Notes: a model not told the origin generated them from the sequence alone. Shown: positions 13,201 to 25,593, counted from the stretch's first letter. The stretch is 64,000 nt of DNA from Mesotaenium endlicherianum (GCA_009602735.1 WELA01007307.1:265679-329678); one strand, 5' to 3'. Numbers and translations: made by a program.

Positions 13201-14611
13201 TCAGCAAGACAGGTGGTTGGCTGCACTCACTAGTGAGAAACAGCTGCGCCGCAGAGAGAATGACAGGCTGCAGCTGCATAAGCATGAAATTGGTTGAGGA
13301 GCAGTACCAAGTGCCTTTTTTGCTGAACCATTGGCAACTATCCGAGCAGTAGCAGCAGCCCCAGGCCTCTTTCCTGTCACCAAGTGGAGAAGTCATGGGG
13401 GCTTGTCAGAGGACAACAGCTTGAAGAGAATACTACAATGCTTGAAGAAAGAAAGTGTACAACGAGGAAATGGATCACAGCCTTCAGTATGCAACAGCAA
13501 CTAATGAAATCCAAAATTTTATACGCTAAATAATGCATCCCTCCCCCCGCCCCCCCCTAAGTGAAGCGTTAACCTATACCAAGTAGTGCAGCAGGGGAAA
13601 AGTAAGCTGTAGAGAATACTCACCCACGACCTCGACGTTGTCAACGCCCTCTTCCTCCTCGTACTCCTCTTCGTCACTCTCGTCAGTGCAATGAAATTAA
13701 GGATTGCTGCCTTTGCAACCTGAGGCTCTCGGCGACAAGTTGCTGAGCTCACCATGTGCTTTACCGCCCTACTACGAATTGGGTGGGCCGACAAGAAGCA
13801 AACCATTCCATCTGTGCGACCTCAATGATGACTATTAAAGCTTAGGATTATAGGAACTTAAGCAAGTGAGAATCTCAAAGCTCAGGCACAAGCCACAACC
13901 TGTAACCTGCATACCTGCTCTAGCTGATTGTAGGGGTCCTTTTTTAAGACAACTAGCTGCAGAATTCTTGAAAAAGGATATGTCATCATGTCGTCGTCGT
14001 CGTCACTCCCGTCCCAGTGAGCTTGCACACCGTAACCGCAAACAAAGACACTGCTCTTTCCATTGTGTGTAAACTTGAAGGCCTCATCAAATAGTAAGTC
14101 GAGCTGAATCTGGTCGCACCTCCCCTTATGCAGAGTCCCAATCACTACTTTTTGTTCTCCAGTAGACACTTCCACGACTGTCCTGTCATTGTCTTTGGCG
14201 TCGGCTCCCAGTGCAACCTGCACTTATTAGCAATGCAGTAGCCACCGGGCCAGTGAGAAGTAGTCCCCAACAACGAGAACAAAGGGCGACCCAGTCAAGT
14301 TGCACTTGAAGACGGGTAGTAAAAGAATGTCATTAAGGCCAAGAAACGAGGTGTATGAGATGTGCACGACGATGGACGTATAGAGCACATTGGAACTCAC
14401 TTGCGTTATATGCACGTATTTACAGCCTTGAAATTCCTCCTCTGGCACAGCACCACTTTTCCCAGGAGGGACTTCTAAACCTGCACCAGACAGGATCCAC
14501 TATGAGCTTGACAAGTTGATTCACGATGCCAAGGAAAGCATGAAAAGAACAAAGAGATAAGTGCACGTAGAGAATTTCCTAGAAAGAGCGGATATACCCA
14601 CCAATGAACAT
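10226..14611 (-). CDS. HD2-type (HDT) nucleolar histone deacetylase-like / nucleoplasmin-fold protein
   Basis: Ten exons on the minus strand join in phase to 372 residues: 14611-14602, 14480-14401, 14217-13915, 13678-13624, 12892-12801, 12605-12516, 12012-11938, 11679-11586, 11209-10986, 10321-10226 (TAA). The N-terminus MFIGLEVPPGKS matches the plant HD2 start (MEFWGVEVKPG). It continues VVIGTLHKGRCDQIQLDLLF and FKFTHNGKSSVFVCGY, the HD2 nucleoplasmin-like core. Four acidic exons (runs of D/E), then a Lys/Ala/Pro-rich basic tail (residues about 236-341) follow, as in HDT proteins. The last exon ends SYVCTHCTNKYVRS: a Cys-x2-Cys at 362/365 with no His pair, so the C2H2 finger seen in some HD2s is only half present. 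Family role: plant nucleolar chromatin and rRNA-gene regulation. The end of exon 3 (MMTYPFSR onward) is unlike the family and may be spliced shorter. One unresolved base falls in an intron. Confidence 0.85.
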
Positions 14612-15231
14612 GGCTATGAGGATGCCCGGCAAGTACAAATTGAGCTGGAAACAAGTTGACCGTAGTTCGGGAATGTACAGCTAATAATTTCTTCGGCCCA
14701 ATGATGACGATTAGCAACGAGTAGATCAGTCCCTACAACAACTAAACGGCTGGGCTTCACAAAAAAAGAATGCCGAGCCAGAAAGCGAGGTAAGAGCGAT
14801 TGTGAGGCGATGTGGAGTAGACTGTCATGAACTGCGACATTTGTAGTGAGCGACGCAGACAAGGAACGTCCAATCAGCGTCGCGACGCCTGGACAGCAGT
14901 AATGTTCAATATGTTACTAGGGCATGTTGTAATATTAAAAAGTGTCGAAAGTATAAAGTCGAGCAATTGTTTGAGACGGCAGTTTGACGTGGTTTGACGG
15001 GCGTATGGCCCTCCACTGTAACGTTCCTGGCAGTTCCTGCAGGAACCAGCTGAATCAGCGAGGTCTGGCAAGGGCTAGTGAACGTGCCCGGTGCTCAGAA
15101 TTGTTAAACTAAGGAACTGAACGGGTACCATGTCACCCGGTCCCAACGAGAGACCATTGCTCCAAGGAAACAGAAAGAAATTATCAAGTATCAGCAAGAG
15201 ATTTTTGGGTTTGCCATAAGGAGGAAGCAAC
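14612..15231. promoter_or_regulatory. Shared divergent promoter region, HD2 gene / XYPPX-protein gene
   Basis: The two start codons face away from each other across 620 bases that contain no recognisable coding exon. Both 5' UTRs and both promoters must fit in this interval unless a gene has a distant non-coding first exon. No TATA box could be assigned with confidence. Confidence 0.45.
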
Positions 15232-17175
15232 ATGTCGCATGGTATGTTGGAAGTCTCCTGCAGAATTAGGTTACTCTGCCATTAAAGGGTGCATGTTTTG
15301 CCGACTTGGGCTCTATTGCCGTCTCTGGAGTGTGTCTTCTGCGAGATTCCGCGGTGTAACATTTATATATGCTTCCGGGTTTTCATACATAGCACCTGTC
15401 TGTACATTCCTGATGAAGTATGACCCAGGGGCTGCAGTCGGACCATAAAAAATACCAAATGCAAAAGAATTCAGCTCTGCTCGCCTTAGTATTATTGTTT
15501 GGCATCTGACAATGCAGGAGTTGAATACGTCTTACGTGAACGACCAGACTTATATTGTCGTGTCTTCTATAACGTCTCTCTCTAGGGTGGATCGTTAGCA
15601 GCTTCTAAATTTCTCCGTCTTTCCATATTGCGAGTATGTGCAGATCCTAGGAATCCTTACGGAAGCGGTTACCCGCCACAGGGCGGGTATCCTCCTCCAG
15701 GTGGATATCCTCCACAAGGATACCCTCCTCAGGGATATCCTCCCCAAGGTGGGTATCCTCCTCAGGGTGGATATCCCCCTCAAGGTGGTTATCCAGGTGG
15801 TTATCCTCCTCCACCAGCAGCTGGCTATCCTCCTCAGGGGGGGTACCCACAAGGAGCTTATCCCCCTGCTGGGTACCCTCCCCAAGGGTACCCGCCAGCT
15901 GGCTACCCTTCAGCTCATGGCCATGCTCCTCATGGTTACCCTGCAGCGCCTCATGGTTATCCCGCTGCTTATGGTATTAACTCAGCCCCTCTCTCATTCG
16001 GTTGCGCTAAGTGATGTCCTTGTGGACAAACGTGTACGGCAACTGGATGACAAGCTACTTTGGTTGGACAGCAATATACAAAGACGCACATATAGTAGAT
16101 TAAGGTGTTCATAGATTTTCGTCCTTATAATCGTTCAGCCCCTCCTCAGCAGTCAAGTGATGCAGGAGTCTGAGTTCTAGAACTGCTGAGTCTTTAACCA
16201 TGTGTGGATATGTATCAGGCTCGAAGAAGCTTGGGGCCGTAGTGGGTGCCTAAAAATAATGGGAGTCTCGCTGCGCACAGGATTCTTGGGGGCTTATTTT
16301 TCATGACCTGTCCAATATATCTGAGTGAGGTTGAGCTTGAAATTTGAACTTGTTCGTCAGCTCAGGCTGAGACTTCGCTCTTCACTGATTCAAATATATT
16401 TGTGCTCTCATATTACTCATTTGTGCAAATGCCACTGATGCAGCCCTGATACACCGTATATATGGAAAAAAAAGTACTTCAGAAAGCGACTATGCGAGGT
16501 GATTAAGTTGTTCCAGAAGAACAGGCACAGATGCTTTGCTGAATGTGGACCTCCGTGCGTGCATCGTGCGATGTAATGTGATGTGGTGCAGGTGCATACC
16601 CTGCAGGAGGCGTGCATGTAGTGAAGGTAGGGAAGCATGGAGGCAAGCATGGCAAGCACGGCAAGTTCAAGGGCCGGAAGTTTAAGGGCAGGAAGGGCAT
16701 GTTTGGCAAGAAAGGCATGTTCAGTGGGAAAAAATGGGTAAGTACTGTGTAGCACCTTTGTCTTGATACTTGCTGCTGAGGTAGGAGTCATGTATCTTCG
16801 CATGTTGTTTGACTGTGGTTTTATTGCCTGTTGTGTAGAGGGTGCTGATTTTGACAATGGCCTGCAGGCGTCTGTCCTTATTTCTGTTGTAGACCACCTC
16901 ATTCTATTATTGACTTCCAGAGGGACTTCATTGCCCATATTAGTGTGACCACCAACAGTCACTTTCTTTCGGTATTTCTTGATATGCATTATAATACTGG
17001 GTCAGATATTGTGTGGCACTGTTTGTGCAAGTAACATATGGTCTAGAACAATACCGGCAGCGTTTGTCAGGTTAACTTAAAAAAAAAAGGTTGACAAGGT
17101 CTAGAAACTTAATGTTGACGAAAATGGGTGTTGATTGTGGGTGCTTCTTATGCACCTTTTTTTTTGCAGAAGTGA
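15232..17175 (+). CDS. XYPPX-repeat glycine-rich protein (GRP A3-like)
   Basis: Four exons, 15232-15241, 15644-15973, 16592-16737 and 17170-17175, give 163 residues. Exon 1 encodes only MSH plus one base of the next codon, and the last exon only K and the TGA stop. The phases agree throughout, and the product ends GKKWK, exactly the kind of C-terminus seen in plant GRP A3-like proteins. Residues about 9-100 are [10 protein letters not shown] repeats. They are followed by [26 protein letters not shown] and a basic Gly/His/Lys tail ([22 protein letters not shown]). XYPPX proteins are cytosolic or membrane-peripheral in plants and animals, and the repeats resemble those of annexin VII and rhodopsin tails (family knowledge). 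The molecular function is not established. The microexon structure is the part most worth confirming with RNA. Confidence 0.87.
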
Positions 17176-18404
17176 GTAGCAGGGGCTGCTATTGGAGGGC
17201 CTGTCATAGACTCCTTTTGACCTTGTGATGTATAGATGGGTGATATAAATAAGGGCAGGTTCTACCGCGTGTACCCCATCATTTGTATCTACATATAGAA
17301 TGATAGTTTTTTATAAAAGGTAGGAATCAATGCTTAAGTGGTAGCCTTGGAAAAGAAGAATCGCCTCATCTGCATTCTGCACCTGTGGCATACTATAAAA
17401 GAGAATTTTGCATTCTGTAATTTTTAATAAAGTGATGGCAGGTGCTCAAAAACTTCAAGTGATCAAGACACGCTGGATTGGTCTTACTTGGACTCAAATC
17501 CAGTGATGAGGAGCCCGTATGCCTGAATTGAGTTCGAAGAAAGGATGGTAATTCAAATTTTACAAGATAACCGTCAAAAGCACCTCCCTATGCACAGTGC
17601 CATAGGTAGTGTGTTAAGATCTTGTTGGAGACGTTAGACTTGGAACTACTTTGTATAACGACAAAAATGACCAAGGAAGTAATGCACGCAAATACCTTAT
17701 AACTTGTACTTGACAACAGGTTATCTACCTTTTAAATGAGCTGCTTGTCAAGTAGATTCTATCGGCTTGAATGCCTTGCGATAATTTTTGGCAGCAAGCA
17801 TAGCCCTCCAAACTTCATCAAATACTATATGAATAAACGTGTCGCAGGGATGCCAGAAGCAAAGAAGAGAAGAGATGCAACCTTTTTGTCACAAGATTAC
17901 ATGATGAAGTGGACACAATCTTTTGAGGCGCTCTTACAAGAGCGTGGACATTGAATAGCTGTCCACATATTGTAAAAGGACGAGCATTCTTTCCATGGTC
18001 AAAAACAATCCCTCTTGCGCCGCTATTCATGATGTAATGAAGTAAGCTCAAGCAAGAGAGGGAGATGTATATCACCTCCTTGATTGAAGAAGGTTGCTGT
18101 GCACATGTAAGTTCTGTTGAGCCAAAATGTTGTATACGATATTGTAGAAAGGTGTCTTTACGGCGAGCTCGATTGCATTTCATGGGGAAGGCTGCAATTA
18201 TCGGTGAATTGAGGCCTTTCCGCCGCTTGGTAACGTTGCCGCGTCCTAACATGTTGTTAACTCCTGAAGGTTCTATAGAGGGGTCAAGTGATAGCAAAGG
18301 CCCATATGCGTTAGTTCTACCAACTTACGACTCTTAAGAGCATTCAAAGCATAGACTACCATAGTAAACTTTCACAAAATTACCTCAAACTTGATGAGTA
18401 TGTT
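17176..18404. other. Intergenic region before the nested gypsy insertion
   Basis: Apart from the 3' UTR and putative polyadenylation signal of the XYPPX gene, this AT-rich stretch shows no convincing coding exon and no recognisable repeat. Confidence 0.45.
17426..17431 (+). promoter_or_regulatory. Candidate polyadenylation signal (AATAAA) of the XYPPX gene
   Basis: AATAAA lies 251 bases after the stop codon, preceded six bases earlier by TGTAA, the pentamer used as a polyadenylation signal in green algae. Assignment is by position and motif only. Confidence 0.4.
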
Positions 18405-18509
18405 CGTAGTGAAACAGATAGATAAAGCATTTAATAAAATAGGATACTTTATCTATTCAAGACAAGGATCTTCGAACACAAGTGGTAGCGTCTTGAAAGA
18501 GAGATGGCT

Positions 18510-19012
18510 TGTAGTGAAACAGATAGATAAAGTACTTAGTAAAACAGAATACTTTATCTATTCAAGACAAGGATCTTTGAACACAAGTGGTAGCTTCTTG
18601 AAAGAGAGATGGCTTCTTGAAAGTTAATATATTTCTGGATTTTGGCAAATACAAGAGTGATTCTCCCATGTCTTTCTATGTTCTAGCTCTTGTTTATATA
18701 CTTGCTACATAAGTAATTTCTAGGAAGGTGTATGTTGATGTGTTGGCACCCAACACATCCCAAAACTTGCCACCTCTTTCTAGAATAATGTACACATGTC
18801 CTTTTGACCTAAAAATGGCACATTTGACTTTTGCCACATGGAGTTCTTCTAGGTCTTTCCTCTAACTTCGAAAATGCCTTGGAAGGTTCAAAGGACATGA
18901 ACCAAGTTACTAGAGTACCTATTCACACTTGACTCCACACAATACTACTCCAAATATATTTGAAAACATTAAAATATATGCAAACTAATATATAATAACT
19001 CAAATCACTACA
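18510..19012 (-). repeat. 3' LTR of the whole chromovirus
   Basis: Nearly identical to 24687-25189. It ends in the 7-base inverted repeat TGTAGTG/CACTACA. Confidence 0.95.
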
Positions 19013-19027
19013 TCACCCCCCCGATAG
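19013..19027 (-). other. Polypurine tract of the chromovirus
   Basis: The minus strand reads CTATCGGGGGGGTGA directly before the 3' LTR, the position of the plus-strand primer in LTR elements. Confidence 0.7.
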
Positions 19028-19781
19028 AAAAAGCGACGTCTCGGCGCGTCAAGTCAGGTCTTACACATGTGGAGCAAACTAGTCAACAGTTTCAAGTCAG
19101 ATGCCACACATGTGAAGAGGACTAGTCAAAGGCGCCAAGTCAGGTGCTACACATGTAAGGTAGACTAGGCAAGGTCGTAGGTGGTGTGACCTTATTGGCT
19201 AGCCTACTCCTTAATGATAAAGAAAATTGTACAAGTTGGCCCAGAATCTGCCACGAACTCAAAAATTCATAGCGGCCACAGAACTGCTCCAAATCTGAAA
19301 ATTCGAGTGCCAGACGGACCGCGTCGGAGAACTCTACCGGGTCACCAAATTTGAGAGCATTCTCATTTCTGGAGTGTCGTTGAGAGCTGAGAGAGTAGGC
19401 ACTCCTCCAAATCTGTGCAGAAACTTCTGAAAATCATAAGTCCTTCTATACTTCTCCAAATTCTGCAAACTAAGTCTCAAACTGGGCGCTGTAAGATGTT
19501 CTACCAGAGTCTTGAGTTTCAGAGCATTCCAAGTTCAGGGGAGGGCACAATGTCAGAAGGCATATTCTGCCCTAACAATGCCAGCAGCCTGACCCCCTTC
19601 TACTTAGAGCATCATATCTCTCTCACCAGTGCTCCAAATTGAGCAAACTTGGACTCTAAATGACCGGCTACTCATGGACTACAGCCAGGTAAATTTTCAG
19701 AATTTATTATGCAGAGACCTATTACCAGTAGCAGTTTTAGTTTTCTGTCCAGAAACTGCGAGAAGAGAAGAGTGTCTAATG

Positions 19782-22700
19782 TCAATTTTTCCTCTTTCTT
19801 GTTCTTGCAGGCTGCCTCCAAGGGGTCTTCTGCTGCTTCTTGATGGTGGCAGGCTGCCTCCCTGAAGTCTTCGGGCTTCTAGTAGAGAGACTTGGGGCTG
19901 GTCCAAGATGGGGGTTGGCGGCATGGAAGCGCTTCAACTTTCTCTGAACTTTGTCAAGGTAGTGCGCCGCCACCCAACTATTCTCCGAATCTGGATATCC
20001 TTTCCACTTGATCAAGTATTGCTGCTGTCTCCTGAAATTTCTCATAGCCACTATGTCTTCCACTTCGTACTCCAAATGATCATCCACTATTGTTGGGGCT
20101 GGTGGGGTTGTCACACGTCCTGGGAACTTGTTGTCGGGTTGCACATATGGCTTGAAGAGGGAAGCGTGGAATACGGGGTCGATGTGCATAGTCTGGGGAA
20201 GTTCTAGCTTGAAAGCAACGGGGTTGACTTGCTGGATAATCTTGAAGGGTCCCAAATACTTGGGAGAGAACTTGCTGCCGGCAGGCCTGTTGTTCAGGGA
20301 AATGTTCTTGGATGATAGTAACACGTTGTCACCCACTCTGTACGTAATTTCTCTTCTGGATCTGTTCGCCACTCTTGCTTGAGCATCTTGCGCGTGTTGT
20401 AGAGCTTTCTTCGCTGCTGTAAGGGCTGCTTCTAATGTCTCCATAAAATCTGTGGCTGCAGGTACTTCATCATGGCCAGCCGTGAAGCTCAGTGGCGTGG
20501 TCGGATGGAAGCCATAGTTGAGGAAGAATGGGGACTCTTGGGTAGAGGCCTGCGTAGTGTTGTTGTAGGCAAACTCGAGGGGGGTCAAGTACATGTCCCA
20601 GTCTTGCTCGAGGGTAGACACGTAGGCCTTTAGAGAGGTCTTTAGGGTACGATTCATACGCTCGGTTTGCCCATCTGATTGTGGGTGGTAGGCAGTAGAC
20701 ATATCCAGCGATGTACCCAAGTTCTTGAAGAGATTTTTCCAGAAATGGCTTGTGAATCTTGGATCTCTATCTGACACAATTCTTGATGGTAGTCCATGGA
20801 GTCGGAAGATGTTGTCAAAGATGAGTCTTGCAAGTTGTGGTGCTGTAGCCTTAGTCGTCGTGGGAATAAAATGAGCCATCTTGGTAAGTCTGTCCACCGC
20901 CGTGAGTATTGCATTATGGCCTCGAGGTGTCACGGGCAAGTCCACGATAAGGTCCATTGAGATGTCCGTCCATTGTCTTTCGGGGATTGGTAGTGGTTGG
21001 AGGAGTCCTCCCGCCTTTTGCGATGATGGCTTGATTCTTTGGCATGTGTCACAGCTCCTGCAGTACTCCTTGACTTGCTTAGACATGCCTGGCCAACAAT
21101 AAGTCCTAGCTAGAACGCCCGTGGTCCTTAGGATTCCAAAGTGTCCTCCAAGAGGGTTGTCGTGTGCTTCTCGTAGAAGCAAGAGCCGGAGGTCTAAGTC
21201 ATTAGGAACACATCTCTGGCCCGTATCTTGCCTCACCCAATAATTGCCTTCTTGCTTCTTGCATGGGTCCAAGGCTGCTTCTCCGTTCTTGTAGTAAGGG
21301 TCTCTTTCATAGGCGGCTGAAAATCGAGCTTCCAGATCTGTCTTCAGGGATACCATCACTGCATTTAATTGCAGTCTTGAGAGGGGGTCAGCCGGGTTTG
21401 TCTTGCCGGGCTGGTACTGAATCGTGATGTTGTATTGTTGCAAGTATCCGCTCCATCTTGCTTGTCTCCTTGAGAGATACGGCTGCGTTTGGAGGTGCTT
21501 TAACGCCTCGTGGTCCGTGGTGACCAGTACTTTGCGTCCTTCAACGTAGCAGCGCCAAACCTTCAAGGCATGTACAATCGCCAATGCCTCTCGCTCCGTG
21601 GTTGTATAATTTTGCTCGGCTGGATTTAGCTTCCTTGACTCGTAGGCGATGGGCTGCAGTCCCTTGCCTTGGTCTTGAAGCAGGATTGCTCCTATTGCAT
21701 AGGAAGATGCATCGGTGATGACGTGGAAGGGCCAATCTGGGTTTGGACTTGGGAGTGTGAGCACCGGGGATGTGGTCAATCTTCGCTTTAACTCTTGAAA
21801 TGCCTCTTCCTCTTTCTCGGTCCATGTATATAGCCTGTCCTTCTTGAGTAGATCTGTCAGGGGGGCTGCTATGTGCGAGAAGCCTTGGATGAATTTTCTG
21901 TACCAATTGGCAAATCCCAAGAATGACTGGAGTTCTTTCTTGGTCGTGGGGGTTGGCCATTCCTCCACCACCGTGGTCTTCTTGGGGTCCATCTTGATGC
22001 CATCAGCAGTCACGTGGAGACCTAGGAACTCCACTTCTTGTTTGGCAAACTCGCACTTTGACTCCTTCGCAAATAGCTTGTTTTGCTTCAATACTTCAAG
22101 GACTTCTTTCAAGTGTCTCGCATGCTCTTCAAGGGTCTTGCTGTAGATAAGGATGTCATCGATGAATACCACCACAAATCTGTCCAACATGGGCTGAAAT
22201 ATGGTGTTCATCATAGTCATGAAAGTTGCTGGCGCGTTGGTGAGTCCAAATGGCAGGACCATGAACTCAAAATGTCCATATCTTGTCCTGAATGCCGTCT
22301 TCTCTATGTCCGGTTCTGCGATGCGAATCTGGTGGTAGCCGCTCCGTAAGTCAATCTTCGTGAAGTACTTGGCTCCAACCAGCCGGTCCATGAGCTCATC
22401 CATGCGCGGCAGCGGGTATCGATTCTTGATGGTGATCTTGTTGAGGGCGCGATAGTCCACACACATCCTCAAGGTACCATCTTTCTTCTTGACAAATAGC
22501 ACCGGGGCTCCAAATGGCGACTTGCTAGGTCGAATGAAGCCATGCTCCAGTAGCTCCTTGATTTGCTTCTTGACTTCGTCTAGCTCCGTGTATGACATTT
22601 TGAACGTAGGCCGAGAGATGGGCTTGCTTCCGGGCTCCAACTCTATCTTGTGGTCTACGAATCTTTTGGGGGGTAGGCCCTTGGGCAATTCCGGGGAGAA

Positions 22701-23447
22701 CACTTCTTTGTAGTCCTCTAAGACTTCTTGTATCTCCTTGGGAACGGGGCTGCCTTCTTGACTCTCGATGTCTTTCTTGATGTCTTTTGGCGTGATCAAG
22801 GCCAAAAGAAGCTCGTGTCCCTTCCTCACAAGTCTCTTGAGTTGGAGGGCGGACAATAGTATCTCGTGTGCCGGCTTCTGGATGTCTTGGGTCTGGATAT
22901 TCTGGATTGCGCGCAAAATACAGATTCTTGAAGTGATGTCATTCTTGATCTTGATAGTACCGGTCCTCCAATCAACTTGGGGGTTGTGCTTGGTCAACCA
23001 AGGCGTCCCTAGGATGACGTCGTACTTGCCCAATTGCATGGGGGAGAACACTACTCTATCCTTGAAGGACTTGATAGAGAGTGCCAAGGGGTACGTCTTC
23101 TTGGAAGGGGTAGTATAGGAGAATCCATCGGGCATCATAATCTCCTCGTCGTGGTCAAGAGTTCGCATAGTAATACCGTGCTTGGTGGCAAAATCTGCAG
23201 CAATGAAGTTGCCTTGAGCTCCGCTATCCACCAAGATGTGGACCTTCTCTCCTCCAAGGTAACCTCTCAAACTCATTGGGGCTGGAACGTCGTCTTCAAC
23301 GGGGGTCTCCACCTCACTTGGCGTGTTGCCTTCTCGTGAAGTGGGTCTTGGGGTGGTAGGCTCCTGGCCTACCGGCGCTGTCCGTTTTTTGACAACTTTT
23401 TGGGGCATGAAAGTGCACGATGGCCCTTTTCCTTGCAATAAAAGCAT
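19782..23447 (-). CDS. pol: Pol polyprotein of the chromovirus (PR-RT-RH-INT-chromodomain)
   Basis: One uninterrupted frame of 1,221 residues. Domain order: aspartic protease ([17 protein letters not shown], about residue 70); reverse transcriptase ([13 protein letters not shown] and [11 protein letters not shown]); RNase H ([14 protein letters not shown]); integrase with its HHCC zinc region ([11 protein letters not shown]) and catalytic core ([28 protein letters not shown]-like [11 protein letters not shown]); then a C-terminal chromodomain near residues 1110-1165 ([27 protein letters not shown]). The chromodomain places it among chromoviruses, which use it to target chromatin marks on integration (family knowledge). 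Confidence 0.95.
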   Translation of the reverse strand: MLLLQGKGPSCTFMPQKVVKKRTAPVGQEPTTPRPTSREGNTPSEVETPVEDDVPAPMSLRGYLGGEKVHILVDSGAQGNFIAADFATKHGITMRTLDHDEEIMMPDGFSYTTPSKKTYPLALSIKSFKDRVVFSPMQLGKYDVILGTPWLTKHNPQVDWRTGTIKIKNDITSRICILRAIQNIQTQDIQKPAHEILLSALQLKRLVRKGHELLLALITPKDIKKDIESQEGSPVPKEIQEVLEDYKEVFSPELPKGLPPKRFVDHKIELEPGSKPISRPTFKMSYTELDEVKKQIKELLEHGFIRPSKSPFGAPVLFVKKKDGTLRMCVDYRALNKITIKNRYPLPRMDELMDRLVGAKYFTKIDLRSGYHQIRIAEPDIEKTAFRTRYGHFEFMVLPFGLTNAPATFMTMMNTIFQPMLDRFVVVFIDDILIYSKTLEEHARHLKEVLEVLKQNKLFAKESKCEFAKQEVEFLGLHVTADGIKMDPKKTTVVEEWPTPTTKKELQSFLGFANWYRKFIQGFSHIAAPLTDLLKKDRLYTWTEKEEEAFQELKRRLTTSPVLTLPSPNPDWPFHVITDASSYAIGAILLQDQGKGLQPIAYESRKLNPAEQNYTTTEREALAIVHALKVWRCYVEGRKVLVTTDHEALKHLQTQPYLSRRQARWSGYLQQYNITIQYQPGKTNPADPLSRLQLNAVMVSLKTDLEARFSAAYERDPYYKNGEAALDPCKKQEGNYWVRQDTGQRCVPNDLDLRLLLLREAHDNPLGGHFGILRTTGVLARTYCWPGMSKQVKEYCRSCDTCQRIKPSSQKAGGLLQPLPIPERQWTDISMDLIVDLPVTPRGHNAILTAVDRLTKMAHFIPTTTKATAPQLARLIFDNIFRLHGLPSRIVSDRDPRFTSHFWKNLFKNLGTSLDMSTAYHPQSDGQTERMNRTLKTSLKAYVSTLEQDWDMYLTPLEFAYNNTTQASTQESPFFLNYGFHPTTPLSFTAGHDEVPAATDFMETLEAALTAAKKALQHAQDAQARVANRSRREITYRVGDNVLLSSKNISLNNRPAGSKFSPKYLGPFKIIQQVNPVAFKLELPQTMHIDPVFHASLFKPYVQPDNKFPGRVTTPPAPTIVDDHLEYEVEDIVAMRNFRRQQQYLIKWKGYPDSENSWVAAHYLDKVQRKLKRFHAANPHLGPAPSLSTRSPKTSGRQPATIKKQQKTPWRQPARTRKRKN

Positions 23448-24649
23448 AGTCCAGCCGTCATGAGAGCTTCTTTTTCAGCCGGGGAGAGTCTTGCTTTCAC
23501 TCCTTGCTGGTTTCTTGCATCATAAGTGTCATTGGAGGGTCTTCCACTCTTCCGGGCAGCCGCGGGGTCCCTTTTAATAACTCCGATTTCCATGGGTGTG
23601 GGTCCAGATTCGGATGTGGAAGGGGCTGCGTACACCCGCGTCGTCGGTACCCGTGAAGATGAAGGCACGGAGTGCTTGAAATCCAAGGTATCCACCTTTT
23701 GGGCCACTTCAATGATCTTTGAGAAGTCCGTCAAGTCGCGTAACTCCACTTCCTTTGCCACCTTGGGTTTGAGGCCAAAGATGTAGCGGTCAATCTTCTC
23801 CTCGAGAGACATGTTGGGGATCTCAAGAGTGAGGGCGTGAAATCTGGATGTATACTCTTGAACGGACGTCGTTTGCTTGAGATGGTGGAGCTTTCCTCGG
23901 GCAATCTTCTCCGCATTGATGGGCATGAATTGCTTCTTGAGGGCCTCACGAAAATCTGCCCATCTTGCATATGATGGTGGGGGCTCTTGGCCGAGCATGG
24001 GGTGCGCCATAGCTTGATATATAGCCGCTTGATAGTTACGCCACCATGATGTTGCTGCTCCTCTAAGTAAGGTAACGGCAAAGGGAACGTAGTCCTCCTC
24101 GGGTACTTCAAGGAATGCGAGGTACGTCTCCACTTGGTAGAGCCATAAATTCAGGTTGGCACCTTTCCCGGGGTTGAAAGTGTCGGGTTTGCCGGGCTTG
24201 ATGAGTTTCCTTGCTCTCGTTGGCTCTTGTGGAGGCGCTTGAGCCGGGGCTGGATTTTGAGCATTGCTCGCAATAGGGGCAACCATGGCAGCCATAGCTT
24301 CTCTTGACGCTTGCACGGTTGCTTCATAGGTGGCCAAGCCCACTTGGTTGTGGACGGTCATTAGGAAGGCTGCCCACTCATTTGCGGGAACTCCTTGTGG
24401 TGGGGTCAACTTTGCTATAGCGGCTGCCACGGGATTTGACGGTGCTCCTCCTTGTGGTGCTTCTTGTTGTTGGAGATTTCCTTGAGTAGGCTCTCCCATC
24501 GACGCTGGAGGAGGGTGTGCTCCTCCTTGTGGTGCTTCTTGTTGTTGCAGATTTTCTTGAGTGGGCTCTCCCATCGGCGCTGGAGGAGGGTGTCTTGGAG
24601 AGGAAGGGCTTCCTTCGAAAGCTTGCTGTTGGTCTTGAGGATCGGCCAT
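23369..24649 (-). CDS. gag: Gag polyprotein of the chromovirus
   Basis: One uninterrupted 426-residue frame. The N-terminal part is Pro/Gln-rich, with the repeated block [10 protein letters not shown]. The central part (about 140-300) resembles the retrotransposon gag capsid domain ([12 protein letters not shown], and ATSWWRNYQ as in PF03732-type gags). A single CCHC zinc knuckle, [14 protein letters not shown], sits near the C-terminus. Its end overlaps the start of pol by 79 bases in another frame, the arrangement used by gypsy elements that express pol by programmed frameshifting. Confidence 0.93.
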   Translation of the reverse strand: MADPQDQQQAFEGSPSSPRHPPPAPMGEPTQENLQQQEAPQGGAHPPPASMGEPTQGNLQQQEAPQGGAPSNPVAAAIAKLTPPQGVPANEWAAFLMTVHNQVGLATYEATVQASREAMAAMVAPIASNAQNPAPAQAPPQEPTRARKLIKPGKPDTFNPGKGANLNLWLYQVETYLAFLEVPEEDYVPFAVTLLRGAATSWWRNYQAAIYQAMAHPMLGQEPPPSYARWADFREALKKQFMPINAEKIARGKLHHLKQTTSVQEYTSRFHALTLEIPNMSLEEKIDRYIFGLKPKVAKEVELRDLTDFSKIIEVAQKVDTLDFKHSVPSSSRVPTTRVYAAPSTSESGPTPMEIGVIKRDPAAARKSGRPSNDTYDARNQQGVKARLSPAEKEALMTAGLCFYCKEKGHRALSCPKKLSKNGQRR

Positions 24650-24673
24650 CTTCTTGTGCTACCAAAGTGCCTA

Positions 24674-24685
24674 GCTCCGATACCA
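24674..24685 (-). other. Primer-binding site of the chromovirus
   Basis: The minus strand reads TGGTATCGGAGC one base inside the 5' LTR. This is one base from TGGTATCAGAGC, the usual plant initiator-tRNA-Met primer site. Confidence 0.85.
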
Positions 24686-24686
24686 C

Positions 24687-25189
24687 TGTAGTGAAACAGA
24701 TAGATAAAGTACTTAGTAAAACAGAATACTTTATCTATTCAAGACAAGGATCTTTGAACACAAGTGGTAGCTTCTTGAAAGAGAGATGGCTTCTTGAAAG
24801 TTAATATATTTCTGGATTTTGGCAAGTACAAGAGTGATTCTGGAATGTCTTTCTATGTTCTAGCTCTTGTTTATATACTTGCTACATAAGTAATTTCTAG
24901 GAAGGTGTATGTTGATGTGTTGGCACCCAACACATCCCAAAACTTGCCACCTCTTTCTAGAATAATGTACACATGTCCTTTTGACCTACATATGGCACAT
25001 TTGACTTTTGCCACATGGAGTTCTTCTAGGTCTTTCCTCTAACTTCGAAAATGCCTTGGAAGGTTCAAAGGACATGAACCAAGTTACTAGAGTACCTATT
25101 CACACTTGACTCCACACAATACTACTCCAAATATATTTGAAAACATTAAAATATATGCGAACAAATATATAATAACTCAATTCACTACA
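24687..25189 (-). repeat. 5' LTR of the whole chromovirus
   Basis: Paired with 18510-19012, same length (503 bases). Reading on the minus strand it lies upstream of gag and should hold the element's promoter. Confidence 0.95.
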
Positions 25190-25593
25190 TGGCTTCTTGA
25201 AAGTTAATACAATTCTGGAATTTGACAAGTACAAGAGTGATTCTAGAATGCCTTTCTATGTTCTAGCTCTTGTTTATATACTTGCTACATAAGTAATTTC
25301 TAGAAAGGTGCATGTTGATGTGTTGGCACCCAACACATCCCAAAACTTGCCACCTCTTTCTAGAATAATGTACACATGTCTTTTTGACCTTAAAAATGGC
25401 ATATTTGACTTTTGCCACATGGAGTTCTTCTAGGTCCTTCCTCTAACTTTGAAAATACCTTAGAAGGTTCAAAGGACATGAACCAAGTCACTAGAGAATC
25501 TATTCACACTTGAATCCACACGATACTACTCCAAATATATTCAAAAGCATTAAAGTAAAACCAAAGTAATATATTCTAACTCATATCACTACA

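Larger units (their letters stand above)
18510..25189 (-). mobile_element. Ty3/gypsy chromovirus, looks whole
   Basis: A 6,680-base element on the minus strand with two 503-base LTRs (18510-19012 and 24687-25189) starting TGTAGTG and ending CACTACA. A perfect 5-base target duplication, TGGCT, lies at 18505-18509 and 25190-25194. Inside the 5' LTR is a primer-binding site like initiator tRNA-Met, and before the 3' LTR a G-rich polypurine tract. Gag and pol frames are both long and uninterrupted. By eye the two LTRs differ at about nine of 503 positions (about 1.8%), so the insertion is young. About 770 bases between the end of pol and the 3' LTR hold no recognisable ORF. Confidence 0.95.
18405..25593 (-). 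mobile_element. Older solo LTR of the same gypsy family, split by a later insertion
   Basis: An LTR-like copy begins at 18405 (CGTAGTGAAAC, against TGTAGTGAAAC in the younger LTRs), runs to 18509, is interrupted, and resumes at 25195-25593, ending TCACTACA. The two parts add to about 504 bases, the length of the intact LTRs of the inserted element. No internal element sequence belongs to it, so it reads as a solo LTR. Its flanks ATGTT (18400-18404) and ATGTC (25594-25598) agree at four of five bases, which fits an aged target-site duplication. It is visibly more diverged than the LTRs of the element inserted in it. Confidence 0.85.

Noticed and set aside
17736-17954. 72-codon plus-strand ORF between the XYPPX gene and the gypsy nest
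   Set aside because: No family resemblance, no splice support and ordinary AT-rich composition.
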